DNA of 64,000 bases from Anoxynatronum buryatiense. GTDB taxonomy: Bacteria > Bacillota > Clostridia > Peptostreptococcales > Tindalliaceae. The DNA lies in the NCBI RefSeq assembly GCF_900182905.1, contig NZ_FXUF01000010.1:1-64000 (forward strand), in the 5' to 3' direction. Shown here piece by piece: positions 36,423 through 45,107 of the stretch. Under the pieces are notes generated by a model. That model did not search any database, had not been told where the DNA came from, and was given only the letters and a program-made list of their open reading frames with translations. The position numbers and the translations under genes are program-made. Position 1 is the stretch's first letter, and the number at the start of each line of letters is the position of its first letter.

Positions 36423-38156
36423 CTATTTTCGCCGCCGGAACATAAGGAAGCTGGCAACGCCAGCCACTATCAGGCCACCAATAATCATGCCGGCGAAACC
36501 AATGCCGCCACCGGCGTCGGGTGCCGCATCGACAACACCGGCCACAGGCTGCACATGCAAATAGTTATAATTGGTCAGGTTAAAGAAGTACCCGCCTTCT
36601 TCAGGAATCCGTGTCCATCCTGTCCACCGGGATGTGTTCACTGCCTGAAGGCTGTTGTCATAAAACAGAATGATATAGGGGGCTTCTTCATAGAGAATTC
36701 GTTGCATTTCCCACACCATTTCACGCCGCTCATCTGGGTCCATGATGGTTTGCTGTTCCAGAAACAGCCGGTCATAGGTTTTATTGGAATAATTGGAATC
36801 GCTCATGCTTCCGATCTGGGTTGTTGTCATGACGTTGAGGATGGTTGTGGGGTCAAGATCGGCGCCCCATCCCCAGATGAACATATCAAAATCACCGGCA
36901 TAGATCTTGTCGATGAGGGCACCATCGTCCACCGTCTCAATGTTGAACTTGATGCCTGCCTCCGCCACCATCCCGGCAATCATTTGACCTGCCTGCACTT
37001 CGTCGGCGTTATCCGCCCGCAGGGTCAGTAAAAAATCCAGGGGTGTCCCGTCGGATGCCTCCCGGATGCCGTCGCCGTTCAGGTCCATGTAACCCGCTTC
37101 TTCCAGCACCTGGTTGGCCCGCAGCACATCATAGACACGCAGCTCACTTTCCGACGGCTCATAGTGATAGAACCCTTCCGGCGGAACCAACGTGGTGCCC
37201 ACACTTCCCTGCCCGGAGTACACCATATCCAGAATCCGCTGTTTGTCGATGCTGTATTCAATGGCATGACGCACAGGAAATTCCTGCAGCAGGGGATGTG
37301 CGGTGGATGATGGATCGTCCCAGCTGTTAAAAGACAACTGCGTAAACCCCATCACCACAGCAGCGATGGCGTCGATGGTTGCATTGTTGTCCAGGGTATC
37401 CAGTTGACTTGGGCTGAAGTTGGTTGCCGCATCGATTTCTCCCAGGACTACAGATTGGGCCATGGTATCGGTGTTGGCGTAGAGCACGAAAATCAATTCG
37501 TCAATGCCGGGACGCCCGTGAAATGTGTTATCGCTGGCCACCAGTTTCAGATATTCTCCCGGACGAAACTCTTGAAATTTAAAGGGGCCGGTGCCAACTG
37601 GACTGCTGTTAGGCCAAGTGTCATATTCGTCGGGAGTGACTTCTGACCAGATATGGGCCGGCAAAATGGGACAGGCATTCATCAGCATGTTGGCTTTCGG
37701 CTGTTCTGTCCTGATCACCACGGTGGTCGCGTCGGGGGCGAGGATTTCTGTGATGCCTCCCAGGTAACCGGAATACATGCCCAGCTCATTTTCCAACAAC
37801 AGTTCATAGGTGAATTTCACATCTGCTGAGGTAAACGGCACACCGTCATGCCACTGCACATCATCCCGCAGCTGAAAGGTCCACTCCAGTTCATCGTCAC
37901 TGATTTCCCAGTCCCGGGCCAGCCCTGGGACGGTTTCCAGGTTTTCATCCAGCATCACCAGAGAGTCATATATCAATTGAAACACTTCAAACCCGATCTG
38001 GCTGTAAGAAATGAAAGGGCTGAGAGAATCCACCTCCACCGTGACACCGATCCGCATGGTTTGCGGCGACGCACCTGCATCTGTGGCAGAAGCTGACAAC
38101 ATCATCATTGACAAGACGAGGATCATCACCATGGACACTTTCCATTTTCTTTTCAC
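36423..38156 (-). CDS. Peptide-binding protein of ABC importer, C-terminally membrane-anchored
   Basis: 577 residues from a GTG start whose GTGA overlaps the stop of the carboxypeptidase gene. Signal peptide (1-25) ends ASA without a lipobox Cys. About 40-520 is a family 5 (SBP_bac_5) solute-binding domain with GLARDWEISDDELEWTFQLR, DVQWHDGVPFTSADVKFTYE and YSIDKQRILDMVY. About 545-577 is a Gly-rich stretch, a single hydrophobic helix (GMIIGGLIVAGVASFLMF) and RRRK at the end. The C-terminal anchor replaces the usual Gram-positive lipid anchor. It would feed peptides to the DppBCDF-like subunits in the same operon. Confidence 0.9.
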   Translation of the reverse strand: MKRKWKVSMVMILVLSMMMLSASATDAGASPQTMRIGVTVEVDSLSPFISYSQIGFEVFQLIYDSLVMLDENLETVPGLARDWEISDDELEWTFQLRDDVQWHDGVPFTSADVKFTYELLLENELGMYSGYLGGITEILAPDATTVVIRTEQPKANMLMNACPILPAHIWSEVTPDEYDTWPNSSPVGTGPFKFQEFRPGEYLKLVASDNTFHGRPGIDELIFVLYANTDTMAQSVVLGEIDAATNFSPSQLDTLDNNATIDAIAAVVMGFTQLSFNSWDDPSSTAHPLLQEFPVRHAIEYSIDKQRILDMVYSGQGSVGTTLVPPEGFYHYEPSESELRVYDVLRANQVLEEAGYMDLNGDGIREASDGTPLDFLLTLRADNADEVQAGQMIAGMVAEAGIKFNIETVDDGALIDKIYAGDFDMFIWGWGADLDPTTILNVMTTTQIGSMSDSNYSNKTYDRLFLEQQTIMDPDERREMVWEMQRILYEEAPYIILFYDNSLQAVNTSRWTGWTRIPEEGGYFFNLTNYNYLHVQPVAGVVDAAPDAGGGIGFAGMIIGGLIVAGVASFLMFRRRK

Positions 38157-39184
38157 CGGTCATTCTCCTTTTTCGATTTGCTCGTGGTTTTCCTCTCGTT
38201 TTCCATGGTCTTATGATTCTCTGCATGCTCTGCTGATAATGATTCCACCGCACTTTCCATTATTTCCAGTTCTTTCTTGTCGGCATTAAGCCGTGCCCGG
38301 ATTCCCATGGGCAATGTGGCCATGTCTTTTGTATGCCCGATGGGAAGACCGTATATCGCTGGTATTTTCAGTGGCTTCAGATACTCCTGAAAAAGATCTT
38401 CGGTGCTCAAATCCACATAGTATCCCGGATTATGCTGATTAGGCCGGCAGTTGATGCACTCCCCCACCACGATGCCCACCGTCTCTTGCAGTTTGCCGGC
38501 ATTGAACAAATGCGTGAGCATGTGATCGATGATCCATGGCTCCGTGTCCAACTCTTCGAGAAAAAGTATTTTACCGGCAGTTTCGATCTCATAGGGTGTT
38601 CCAAGGGTGGCACAAATCAGCGTTAAATTCCCCCCCGTTAATATACCTTCTGCTTTTCCCGGGTAAATGAGATCGATGTATTTTTTCTCATCTGCCAGGC
38701 GGATTTTTCCCATGGGCCCTGGCTGTGCCAGGGCTCTGAAAAGTGATTCCCTGGTATAGTCAGTGAGTTCTTCAGGATTAAAACGTGACATACTGGGTCC
38801 ATGGAAGGTGATTAGTCCGGTTTTTTTAAGGATTGCCAGATGCAGGGAAGTGATATCGCTGAACCCTATGAATATTTTAGGGTTTTGTCGCACAGCTTCA
38901 AAATCGATGTACTTAAGCATTCTGGCAGACCCATATCCGCCCTGTGTGATAAAAATAGCATCAATGTCCTTTCGGGCAAACATGTCATTGAAATCCTCCG
39001 CCCGCTCAAGGTCTGTACCGGCCACAAAGCCTTTGCGCTTGTTAAGGTTCTTGGATAGCTGAACCTTATAGCCCCATTTTTTTAGAGTTTCAATTCCCCG
39101 AATCACATCACTGTTCCGGTATGAAGGGCTTGCCGGGGAAATCACACCAATGGTATCTCCCGGTTGAAGCATTTTCGGTTTCAT
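38153..39184 (-). CDS. S66 family LD-carboxypeptidase (LdcA/MccF type)
   Basis: 343 residues from the third ATG of ATGATGATG (39184), 7 bases after GGAGG. The catalytic triad is visible: Ser109 in IGFSDITSL, Glu in LFLEELDTEP (about 205) and His in GLPIGHTKDM (about 275). The family removes the terminal D-Ala from muropeptide tetrapeptides in the cytoplasm, or cleaves microcin C-like aminoacyl nucleotides (MccF). No signal peptide. The C-terminus has an unusual 30-residue charged tail rich in Lys/Glu/Asn. First gene of the operon with a peptide importer and a dipeptidase, which favours a cell-wall peptide role over antibiotic resistance. Confidence 0.9.
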   Translation of the reverse strand: MKPKMLQPGDTIGVISPASPSYRNSDVIRGIETLKKWGYKVQLSKNLNKRKGFVAGTDLERAEDFNDMFARKDIDAIFITQGGYGSARMLKYIDFEAVRQNPKIFIGFSDITSLHLAILKKTGLITFHGPSMSRFNPEELTDYTRESLFRALAQPGPMGKIRLADEKKYIDLIYPGKAEGILTGGNLTLICATLGTPYEIETAGKILFLEELDTEPWIIDHMLTHLFNAGKLQETVGIVVGECINCRPNQHNPGYYVDLSTEDLFQEYLKPLKIPAIYGLPIGHTKDMATLPMGIRARLNADKKELEIMESAVESLSAEHAENHKTMENERKTTSKSKKENDR

Positions 39185-39304
39185 CATCATTCCTCCCATG
39201 GGTTTACCTGCCAGTTTTGCTGAAAATCAGTGGTGGCGTCGGTATAAATATCTGAATTTTCGCACTTTTTTTGCCAAAAAAAGCCCTTTTTATCTATATT
39301 CGTT

Positions 39305-39420
39305 AGCACCTGCCCGCATGGTCCCTTGTACCTGCTTATGGTCCCTTGTACCTGCTTATGGTCCCTTGTACCTGCTTATGGTCCCTTGTACCTGCTTATG
39401 GTCCCTTGTACCTGCTTATG
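39305..39420. repeat. 20-bp tandem repeat, five perfect copies plus one diverged
   Basis: The 20-mer GTCCCTTGTACCTGCTTATG is repeated without change at 39321, 39341, 39361, 39381 and 39401. A diverged partial copy (GCACCTGCCCGCATG) precedes them. The array lies 120-235 bases upstream of the LD-carboxypeptidase start. The two-turn period (20 bp) would put every copy on the same helix face. Either an expanded minisatellite or a multi-copy binding site. Confidence 0.95.
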
Positions 39421-39623
39421 ATGACTGACACTCAATGGACGAAACCGAGAGGCAGAAGAATTATCTCCAGAATAATCTCCTTTGCCTCTCCTCGATGGTA
39501 TTTTGACAGGGATGTCCACATTTGATTGGCAAGACGTATATACCCAAAGAAAGCAATGAAATAACACGGATTAACCTGACCTGCTTTGAAGATCGGCTTT
39601 CAACCGCATTGAATATTTTAATG

Positions 39624-39665
39624 AAAAAAGCAACATCCCTGGTTAACCAGGGATGTTGCTTTTTC
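39624..39665 (-). terminator. Terminator of the tRNA operon
   Basis: Near-perfect 19-base inverted repeat AAAAAGCAACATCCCTGG / CCAGGGATGTTGCTTTTT around TTAA. Works on the minus strand just past tRNA-Arg. Confidence 0.95.
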
Positions 39666-39681
39666 ATCATTTAATGCAGTT

Positions 39682-39758
39682 TGGCGCGGCATGCAGGACT
39701 CGAACCTGCAACCAACTGATTCGAAGTCAGGTACTCTATCCGATTGAGCTAATGCCGC
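39682..39758 (-). tRNA. tRNA-Arg (anticodon TCG)
   Basis: Acceptor GCGGCAT/ATGCCGC, T-arm GCAGG-TTCGAGT-CCTGC, anticodon loop CTTCGAA giving TCG, encoded CCA end. The anticodon stem has one C27-T43 mismatch. Last gene of the five-tRNA operon. A partial, diverged copy exists at 22693-22729. Confidence 0.95.
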
Positions 39759-39768
39759 AAAATAATAT

Positions 39769-39843
39769 TGGAGCGGAAGACGGGAATCGAACCCGCGACC
39801 CTCGCCTTGGCAAGGCGATGCTCTACCGCTGAGCCACTTCCGC
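39769..39843 (-). tRNA. tRNA-Gly (anticodon GCC)
   Basis: Acceptor GCGGAAG/CTTCCGC, anticodon stem TCGCC/GGCGA with loop TTGCCAA, T-arm GCGGG-TTCGATT-CCCGT, encoded CCA. Confidence 0.96.
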
Positions 39844-39872
39844 AAATTGGCGGGATCATTACCCGCCGGTTT

Positions 39873-39948
39873 TGGCTGGGATAGCAGGACTCGAACCTGC
39901 GCATGACGGAGTCAAAGTCCGCTGCCTTACCGACTTGGCTATATCCCA
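39873..39948 (-). tRNA. tRNA-Gln (anticodon TTG)
   Basis: Acceptor TGGGATA/TATCCCA, anticodon loop CTTTGAC giving TTG, T-arm GCAGG-TTCGAGT-CCTGC, encoded CCA. Confidence 0.96.
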
Positions 39949-39952
39949 ATGG

Positions 39953-40029
39953 TGGGGTGGATGATGGGATTCGAACCCACGAATACAGGAGCCACAATCC
40001 TGCGTCTTAACCACTTGACTACACCCACC
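39953..40029 (-). tRNA. tRNA-His (anticodon GTG)
   Basis: Acceptor GTGGGTG/CATCCAC with the extra G-1 paired to C73 typical of tRNA-His, anticodon loop TTGTGGC giving GTG, encoded CCA. Confidence 0.96.
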
Positions 40030-40092
40030 ACGCGTTGGTGTCCTGCACTGTCAATCTGGCTCGACAGCTGGATGATATAAGCTTGAATAAAG

Positions 40093-40166
40093 TGGAGCGG
40101 GCGAAGGGAATCGAACCCTCACGGTCAGCTTGGAAGGCTGAAGTTCTACCATTGAACTACGCCCGC
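40093..40166 (-). tRNA. tRNA-Gly (anticodon TCC)
   Basis: Acceptor GCGGGCG/CGCCCGC, anticodon loop CTTCCAA giving TCC, T-arm GAGGG-TTCGATT-CCCTT, encoded CCA. First tRNA of the operon, about 30 bases after the -10 of a strong promoter. Confidence 0.96.
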
Positions 40167-40197
40167 AATGTGGATACTTCGTTTTGTCACATCTACT

Positions 40198-40226
40198 AAT
40201 TTACCATCGATTGCCTCTATTGTCAA
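40198..40226 (-). promoter_or_regulatory. Strong sigma-A promoter of the tRNA operon
   Basis: Perfect TTGACA (40226-40221), 17-base spacer, TAAATT (40203-40198) on the minus strand, directly before tRNA-Gly(TCC). Confidence 0.8.
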
Positions 40227-40234
40227 GCACAAAA

Positions 40235-40744
40235 TTACTGAAATTGAAGTGGCTGATATACAACCGGCTGGCCGGTTGTCAGACTCAGCAAGGTGACTGC
40301 TGAATCAGTGCCCGTCTCCAGTATTCCGCAGGTACAACCGTGCTCACTGCGTGGTCGCGAGGTGCTGCCGGGATTAATGATGACCAGCCCCTGCTGCAGT
40401 ACCAGCGGAACGTGGGTATGACCAAAAATCACCACATCTGCCGTTTTTTCAAGCCCGAAGTAGTACAAACTCGTGAGGCTGTGCTGCACCCGCTGGATAT
40501 GGCCATGGCATAGCAGGATGTTCAGGTGGTCAAGCTTCAACAGTTGGTGATCTGGCCCGGCTGTTACCGGGTCACCATTGCCAATGACTGCTTCGATCTG
40601 CTGATGCGTTTGGGTTGACAGCCACCGGGAATCTTGATAAAGATCGCCCGCGTGGAGAATGCAGTCTGTGTCTCGGAGCAGCTCAAGCGCCTGCTGCATA
40701 CTGTGAAAATCGCCGTGGGTATCACTTATGAGTCCAATCTTCAT
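40235..40744 (-). CDS. YfcE/MJ0936 family metallophosphodiesterase
   Basis: 169 residues; GGGAGG before ATG. All calcineurin-like metal motifs are present: ISDTHGD (about 6-12), HAGDLY, VIGNGDP, LCHGHIQ and FGHTHVP, then INPGSTSRPR. The family hydrolyses phosphodiesters with Mn2+ or Ni2+; physiological substrate unknown. It follows rdgB by 18 bases, a frequent Firmicutes arrangement (rph-rdgB-yfcE/ysnB), so it belongs to the same operon. Confidence 0.93.
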   Translation of the reverse strand: MKIGLISDTHGDFHSMQQALELLRDTDCILHAGDLYQDSRWLSTQTHQQIEAVIGNGDPVTAGPDHQLLKLDHLNILLCHGHIQRVQHSLTSLYYFGLEKTADVVIFGHTHVPLVLQQGLVIINPGSTSRPRSEHGCTCGILETGTDSAVTLLSLTTGQPVVYQPLQFQ

Positions 40745-40762
40745 GATGTCAGCCTCCCAGGT

Positions 40763-41377
40763 TCAGGGTGTTTCTGCCAGCAGCGACACCAGTTTTTCTT
40801 TCATGACTTCAATGGCTTTGCCCCGGTGGCTCATGCTGTTTTTGATCACTGGCCCCAGCTCACCAAAGGTCTGCTGATAGGCGGGGATGAGGAAGAGGGG
40901 ATCGTAGCCAAACCCATGGGCGCCTATGGGTTCAAAGTCGATATAGCCTTCGACCGTGCCCCGAACCACCAGTTCCCGGCCATCGGGAAAAACAGCCGCC
41001 AGTGCGCAGACAAAACGCCCCTGTCGATTCTCCATGGGAACATCTGTAAGGGCTTCCAGCAATTTTTGATTATTGGCTTCGTCGGTGGCTCCTTCACCTG
41101 CATAGCGAGCGGAATATACGCCGGGAGCACCACCCAGGGCATCCACTTCGAGGCCGGAATCATCGGCCAGGGCCAGCATGCCGGTTTCTGCCATCACTTG
41201 CCGCGCCTTGATCAGAGCATTTTCTTCAAATGTAGTGCCTGTTTCTTCGATCTCCATACCGGCCAGCCCCACGTCTTTCATGGATCGAACAGTGATGTGA
41301 AAGTCGGCCAGCATGGTGCCGATTTCTTCCAGCTTGTGGGGGTTTCCTGTGGCAATGACGGCTGTCAGGTGCTTCAT
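40763..41377 (-). CDS. rdgB: XTP/dITP pyrophosphatase (RdgB/HAM1)
   Basis: 204 residues. Typical opening [14 protein letters not shown], catalytic region [26 protein letters not shown] (here split: [24 protein letters not shown]) and substrate loop GFGYDPLF with SHRGKA at the end. It hydrolyses non-canonical purine triphosphates (XTP, ITP, dITP) to monophosphates and pyrophosphate, keeping them out of DNA and RNA. Its ATG overlaps the RNase PH stop (ATGA), so translation is coupled. Confidence 0.96.
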   Translation of the reverse strand: MKHLTAVIATGNPHKLEEIGTMLADFHITVRSMKDVGLAGMEIEETGTTFEENALIKARQVMAETGMLALADDSGLEVDALGGAPGVYSARYAGEGATDEANNQKLLEALTDVPMENRQGRFVCALAAVFPDGRELVVRGTVEGYIDFEPIGAHGFGYDPLFLIPAYQQTFGELGPVIKNSMSHRGKAIEVMKEKLVSLLAETP

Positions 41378-42135
41378 GCCTTTCCTCCACCCTGGGAAGC
41401 AATGAGTTTTTCCCGGTAAATTTCGTTAACTGTTTCTTTCTGTGCTTCAATGAGGGCCGTGATGCCTTCCCGCGCCAGGGCAATCATGGTGTTCATTTCT
41501 TCAAGACTGAAAGTGGCTTCTTCGCCGGAACCCTGAATTTCCACCACTTGTTCATGCTCGGTCATCACCATGTTCATATCGACTGAAGCGCCGGAATCTT
41601 CTTCATAACACAGGTCAAGGAGGGGCACCCCTTCCACGATCCCCACACTGACAGCTGCCAGGTAGTGGGTCACAGGGATTTCTTTGATTTGCCTGGCATC
41701 CCGCAATTTAATCAGTGCCTCCATTAACGCCACGAAAGCGCCGGTGATGGAAGCGGTGCGGGTGCCGCCATCAGCCTGAATCACGTCACAGTCGATCCAG
41801 ATGGTGCGTTCACCCAGCTGGCTGAGGTCCACCACTGAACGGAGTGCACGTCCAATGAGACGCTGGATTTCCTGGGTACGGCCCTCCACCTTGCCACGGG
41901 TGGATTCTCTTACCTTTCGGGTATGGGTGGCACTGGGAAGCATGGCGTATTCGGCGGTAATCCAGCCTTTTCCGCTGCCCTTGAGAAAAGAGGGGACTTT
42001 TTCTTCCACAAAAGCAGTGCAAATGACTTTTGTATTGCCCATTTCTGTCAGTACTGATCCCATGGCGTGGGAGGTGAAGTTGCGGGTAAAGGTGACCGGC
42101 CGCAGTTGATTCTCTTTTCTTCCGTCTATTCGCAT
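41374..42135 (-). CDS. rph: Ribonuclease PH
   Basis: 253 residues; GAGGCG before ATG. Begins [14 protein letters not shown] and has [54 protein letters not shown] and [16 protein letters not shown]. These are the phosphate and RNA-binding motifs of the PDX fold. It trims tRNA 3' tails by phosphorolysis. In Firmicutes it is commonly followed by rdgB, as here. Slightly downstream of a UPF0316 gene. Confidence 0.97.
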   Translation of the reverse strand: MRIDGRKENQLRPVTFTRNFTSHAMGSVLTEMGNTKVICTAFVEEKVPSFLKGSGKGWITAEYAMLPSATHTRKVRESTRGKVEGRTQEIQRLIGRALRSVVDLSQLGERTIWIDCDVIQADGGTRTASITGAFVALMEALIKLRDARQIKEIPVTHYLAAVSVGIVEGVPLLDLCYEEDSGASVDMNMVMTEHEQVVEIQGSGEEATFSLEEMNTMIALAREGITALIEAQKETVNEIYREKLIASQGGGKA

Positions 42136-42176
42136 CTATGTCGCCTCGTTTCAATTTGATAGGATTTGTGTTGGCA

Positions 42177-42698
42177 TTATTTGCGTTTCAGGCGGCTGAA
42201 AAATCCGCCCCTGATGGCTCGGGTGTCCATAACGGTGACAAAGGCCTTTTGATCGTGTTCGTCCAGCAGCTGGTTCAGCCGGCCCAGCTGTTTTCGCTGG
42301 ATGGTGACATTGAGCAAGTGATTGATACCGGTGCGGCCGTAGCCTTCCACCACGGTAACCCCATAGCCTTCATCCCGCAGGATGGTCACCAGTTCTTCTG
42401 CTTTTTTATAACTGATCACCTGAACCACCAAACTGCCCAGGGCCATTTTTTCTTCTATCATGATGCCCACATAGTTTCCGGTGGCAAAGCCGGAGGCGTA
42501 CATAATAACGTTAATGGGATCATCAAGATTGCTGAGTACCGATCCCACTGCCAGAATCCAAATACTGACTTCAAAAAAACCGATGACTGCCGCGTGGATC
42601 CGCTTTCCTTTCACCACCATGATCATACGAATGGTGGCCAGACTCACATCAGATACCTTTGCCATAAAGATTAACAGATAGCCGATCAGGCCTTCCAC
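42177..42698 (-). CDS. UPF0316 membrane protein (DUF5698-DUF2179)
   Basis: 173 residues from a GTG start at 42698, fixed by AGGAAGGAG 7 bases upstream; the frame extends further but without a ribosome site. Three hydrophobic segments (about 3-70) include YLLIFMAKVSDVSLATIRMI and FFEVSIWILAVGSVLSNL, the DUF5698 part. About 105-170 is a soluble DUF2179 domain with DEGYGVTVVEGYGRTG. Members are common in Firmicutes (YebE type); the DUF2179 domain is thought to bind small ligands such as nucleotides. Role unknown. Confidence 0.85.
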   Translation of the reverse strand: MEGLIGYLLIFMAKVSDVSLATIRMIMVVKGKRIHAAVIGFFEVSIWILAVGSVLSNLDDPINVIMYASGFATGNYVGIMIEEKMALGSLVVQVISYKKAEELVTILRDEGYGVTVVEGYGRTGINHLLNVTIQRKQLGRLNQLLDEHDQKAFVTVMDTRAIRGGFFSRLKRK

Positions 42699-42743
42699 AA
42701 TAATTCTCCTTCCTGTTTCCAAAAGGAACCAGACCACAGGGTG

Positions 42744-44969
42744 CTATGGTCTGGTTGATAAATGAGTCAAGCTTGCTTCAAAGTATCGGATGGTGGAGTT
42801 GACAATTCCCTGAGCCGCCAGACGGCGGTATTCATTGGTGCCCAGCAGCCGTTCTTCATCGGGGTTGGTGAGGAAGCCCATTTCTATAATGATGGCCGGC
42901 ATTTTGGTTTCCCGCAGTACCACCAATTTGTCACGGGCATTGATCCGGTGGCTGGCGGCCCCCAGGGTACGCACCATTTCATCCTGAAAAATTTCTGCCA
43001 GATACTTGTTGTTGCGGAAATCCATTGGGTTTTCTTCACTGGGGTAGTAGAGGGTTTCCACGCCCTTCAGATCTGATCGTGCAGCGGCATTGGCGTGTAT
43101 GCTGATGAACAGGTCTGCACCCAGCTGATTAGCCACGCCGGCACGGTCTTGCAGCCCCACGTAGACGTCACTGGTTCGGGTCATGTATACTCGGAAACCA
43201 GCTGCTTCCAGCAGTCTTCTGGCTTCCAGCGCTACTTCAAGATTCACATCTTTTTCATTCAATTTCAGGTTGGGCGAAATGGCTCCCGGGTCACTGCCTC
43301 CGTGTCCTGCATCAATCACGATCAGTTTTTCCCTGTATTTCAGGTCTCTGTTGGTAAACTGAAGAATCAGATCCTGCACATTTGACAAGGTGCCTGTTGC
43401 CACTTCCACTCCAGGTTTTACGTGAATGTTGGCCACCAAATTGCGGCCGTCATCGCTGGTGGTCATTTGGATGAACTCCAGCATCACATCATCCACATCC
43501 AGCAGTTCAAAGGGTATATCCATGTTATCTGAGGGCATGGTCACCTTGATGAGTTCACCGCCCACTTCTTTTGCCACCTGGTAATCCGCTCGTCCCTGGC
43601 CGAAGAAAGTAAGACGGGAAGTGGTCCAGCCTGTTTCTTCGTAGCGATAGCCGGTTTCCGGTTCGCCTTCCATGTGTATAATCAACTGACCGTTTCGCTG
43701 CTGCACATAGATGTCTTCGGCACTCACTTGTTTGTTCAGGTCTACCACAATGCGTACCATCATTTCTGAAAGACTGCGGTTATCATCGGGATCGACGCCA
43801 CTGACCCGGATGCTGTTGATAACCCGCCCTCCAATGGTGCGGTCGGCAATGGGTCTTCCCGGGTTCAGGATGGATTCCTTCACAAACACCTCCAGACGAC
43901 GGGAACCGTCCATTTGCAAGTGGTAATTTTCCAGGTGACTGCCTTCAATCACCAGTACGTCTTTGGTGTTAAACTGTTCAAAACGCACATCATCCACGTA
44001 GTTGACCAGCCGAATCACCATTTCGCCGGAAGCTTCGTCATAGGACATATGATAGCCGGTGGGGTCTGTCAGGTCCAGCACCACCCGCACCACATGTGGA
44101 TCGATTTCAAACTGGGATGAACGGACTGTCGATAAATAACTGTTGCCGGGAGCCGTCACCCGAACGGTCTTATCATCCCTGACTTTTGCCGGGTCATCCA
44201 TCAGAAGCTGGGTATTGTTCAAATCGAATATGAGTCGGTGGGGCTCTGTTAACCGGGCTGTGGCATAGTCCACCTTACTGTCGGTTTTAAGCCGAATCAC
44301 CGGCACATCGCCTTCAAGGGTGACGTTGATATCTTTCAGGGTTCCTTCAATCTTGTTGCCATTGGAGTCCAGGGGTTCGCCATAATGACCCGTGCTGTTG
44401 TCCGGCTGCCCTTGCGGTTGTTCCTGTGAAGGTGTTTCTGGTGTCGGTGTGTTCGTTTCTTCAGGCTCAGGAGTGGTGATTTTAACAGTGCGGGTGGCCT
44501 CATCCCAACCCACTTCCAACCCCAGTTCCTGTCCAACAAAAGCAACGGGCACCATGGTGCGTCCCCGGTTTTGATAGGTGACGATTTTTGCGGGTACCTG
44601 ACTGGGGAGAATTTTATCTTCACCATTCACCTTCACCACAGCGCTGTTAATGGTGAGCACAATGGTGGTATCATCCTTTTCGATGGTCACTTGCTGGGTG
44701 TCACCGTTCCAGTTCACCGTTGCACCTGCATAGCTGGCAATGGCTGCCACAGGCACCAGGGTACGGTATTGCTCCTGGTACTGAAACAGCACCGGCGGCA
44801 CGTCGGAAGCCAGGTATTGGTTGTCCAGCGTCAGGTTGACGGTGTACAAATTCACTTTGCGTTCATCCACTTCTGCGGCAATTTGCGGTTCATCTCCCCA
44901 TACGGCAACAGGAAAAGCCGACAGCAGCAGCAAAAATACCATTAACACCATTAGCATTCGTTTCATCAT
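42744..44969 (-). CDS. N-acetylmuramoyl-L-alanine amidase with CuAO-like and AMIN domains
   Basis: 741 residues; GGGAGG before a tandem ATG. Signal peptide 1-25. About 35-170 is a CuAO-N-like pair (RTLVPVAAIASYAGATVNW and GRTMVPVAFVGQELGLEV). A Pro/Glu/Gln linker follows, then AMIN domains over about 205-530 that bind peptidoglycan. About 540-735 is the Amidase_3 catalytic domain with IVIDAGHGGSDPGA, the second Zn ligands near NLEVALEARRLLEAAG and SIHANAA, and the catalytic Glu in IIIEMGFLTNPDEE. It cleaves the bond between N-acetylmuramic acid and L-alanine outside the cell. It has its own sigma-A promoter at 45032-45060. Confidence 0.95.
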   Translation of the reverse strand: MMKRMLMVLMVFLLLLSAFPVAVWGDEPQIAAEVDERKVNLYTVNLTLDNQYLASDVPPVLFQYQEQYRTLVPVAAIASYAGATVNWNGDTQQVTIEKDDTTIVLTINSAVVKVNGEDKILPSQVPAKIVTYQNRGRTMVPVAFVGQELGLEVGWDEATRTVKITTPEPEETNTPTPETPSQEQPQGQPDNSTGHYGEPLDSNGNKIEGTLKDINVTLEGDVPVIRLKTDSKVDYATARLTEPHRLIFDLNNTQLLMDDPAKVRDDKTVRVTAPGNSYLSTVRSSQFEIDPHVVRVVLDLTDPTGYHMSYDEASGEMVIRLVNYVDDVRFEQFNTKDVLVIEGSHLENYHLQMDGSRRLEVFVKESILNPGRPIADRTIGGRVINSIRVSGVDPDDNRSLSEMMVRIVVDLNKQVSAEDIYVQQRNGQLIIHMEGEPETGYRYEETGWTTSRLTFFGQGRADYQVAKEVGGELIKVTMPSDNMDIPFELLDVDDVMLEFIQMTTSDDGRNLVANIHVKPGVEVATGTLSNVQDLILQFTNRDLKYREKLIVIDAGHGGSDPGAISPNLKLNEKDVNLEVALEARRLLEAAGFRVYMTRTSDVYVGLQDRAGVANQLGADLFISIHANAAARSDLKGVETLYYPSEENPMDFRNNKYLAEIFQDEMVRTLGAASHRINARDKLVVLRETKMPAIIIEMGFLTNPDEERLLGTNEYRRLAAQGIVNSTIRYFEASLTHLSTRP

Positions 44970-45031
44970 TAATAAGCCTCCCGGCGTGTTTTTTGAATAT
45001 GATTCTCAATGTTGCTCTGTGTATCATTTCC

Positions 45032-45060
45032 TTTATAACACTCTTGACCGGGAGCGTCAA
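45032..45060 (-). promoter_or_regulatory. Sigma-A promoter of the amidase gene
   Basis: TTGACG (45060-45055), 17-base spacer, TATAAA (45037-45032) on the minus strand, about 65 bases before the ATG. Confidence 0.8.
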
Positions 45061-45107
45061 CGGATTTAGGTAAGCTGTAAAGAAGCTGTAACCTCATTGG
45101 CGGTTCG

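Larger units (their letters stand above)
39185..39681. other. Gap with 20-bp tandem repeats and tRNA terminator
   Basis: 497 bases between the LD-carboxypeptidase operon and the tRNA operon. It holds the tandem array at 39305-39420 and the tRNA terminator at 39624-39665. Between 39421 and 39620 no gene, RNA motif or clear promoter was recognised. The promoter of the peptide operon should lie near 39200-39300 but only AT-rich weak matches are seen. Confidence 0.5.

Noticed and set aside
39305-39420. Considered the 20-bp tandem repeats as a CRISPR array.
   Set aside because: There are no spacers; copies are directly adjacent and no cas genes are nearby.
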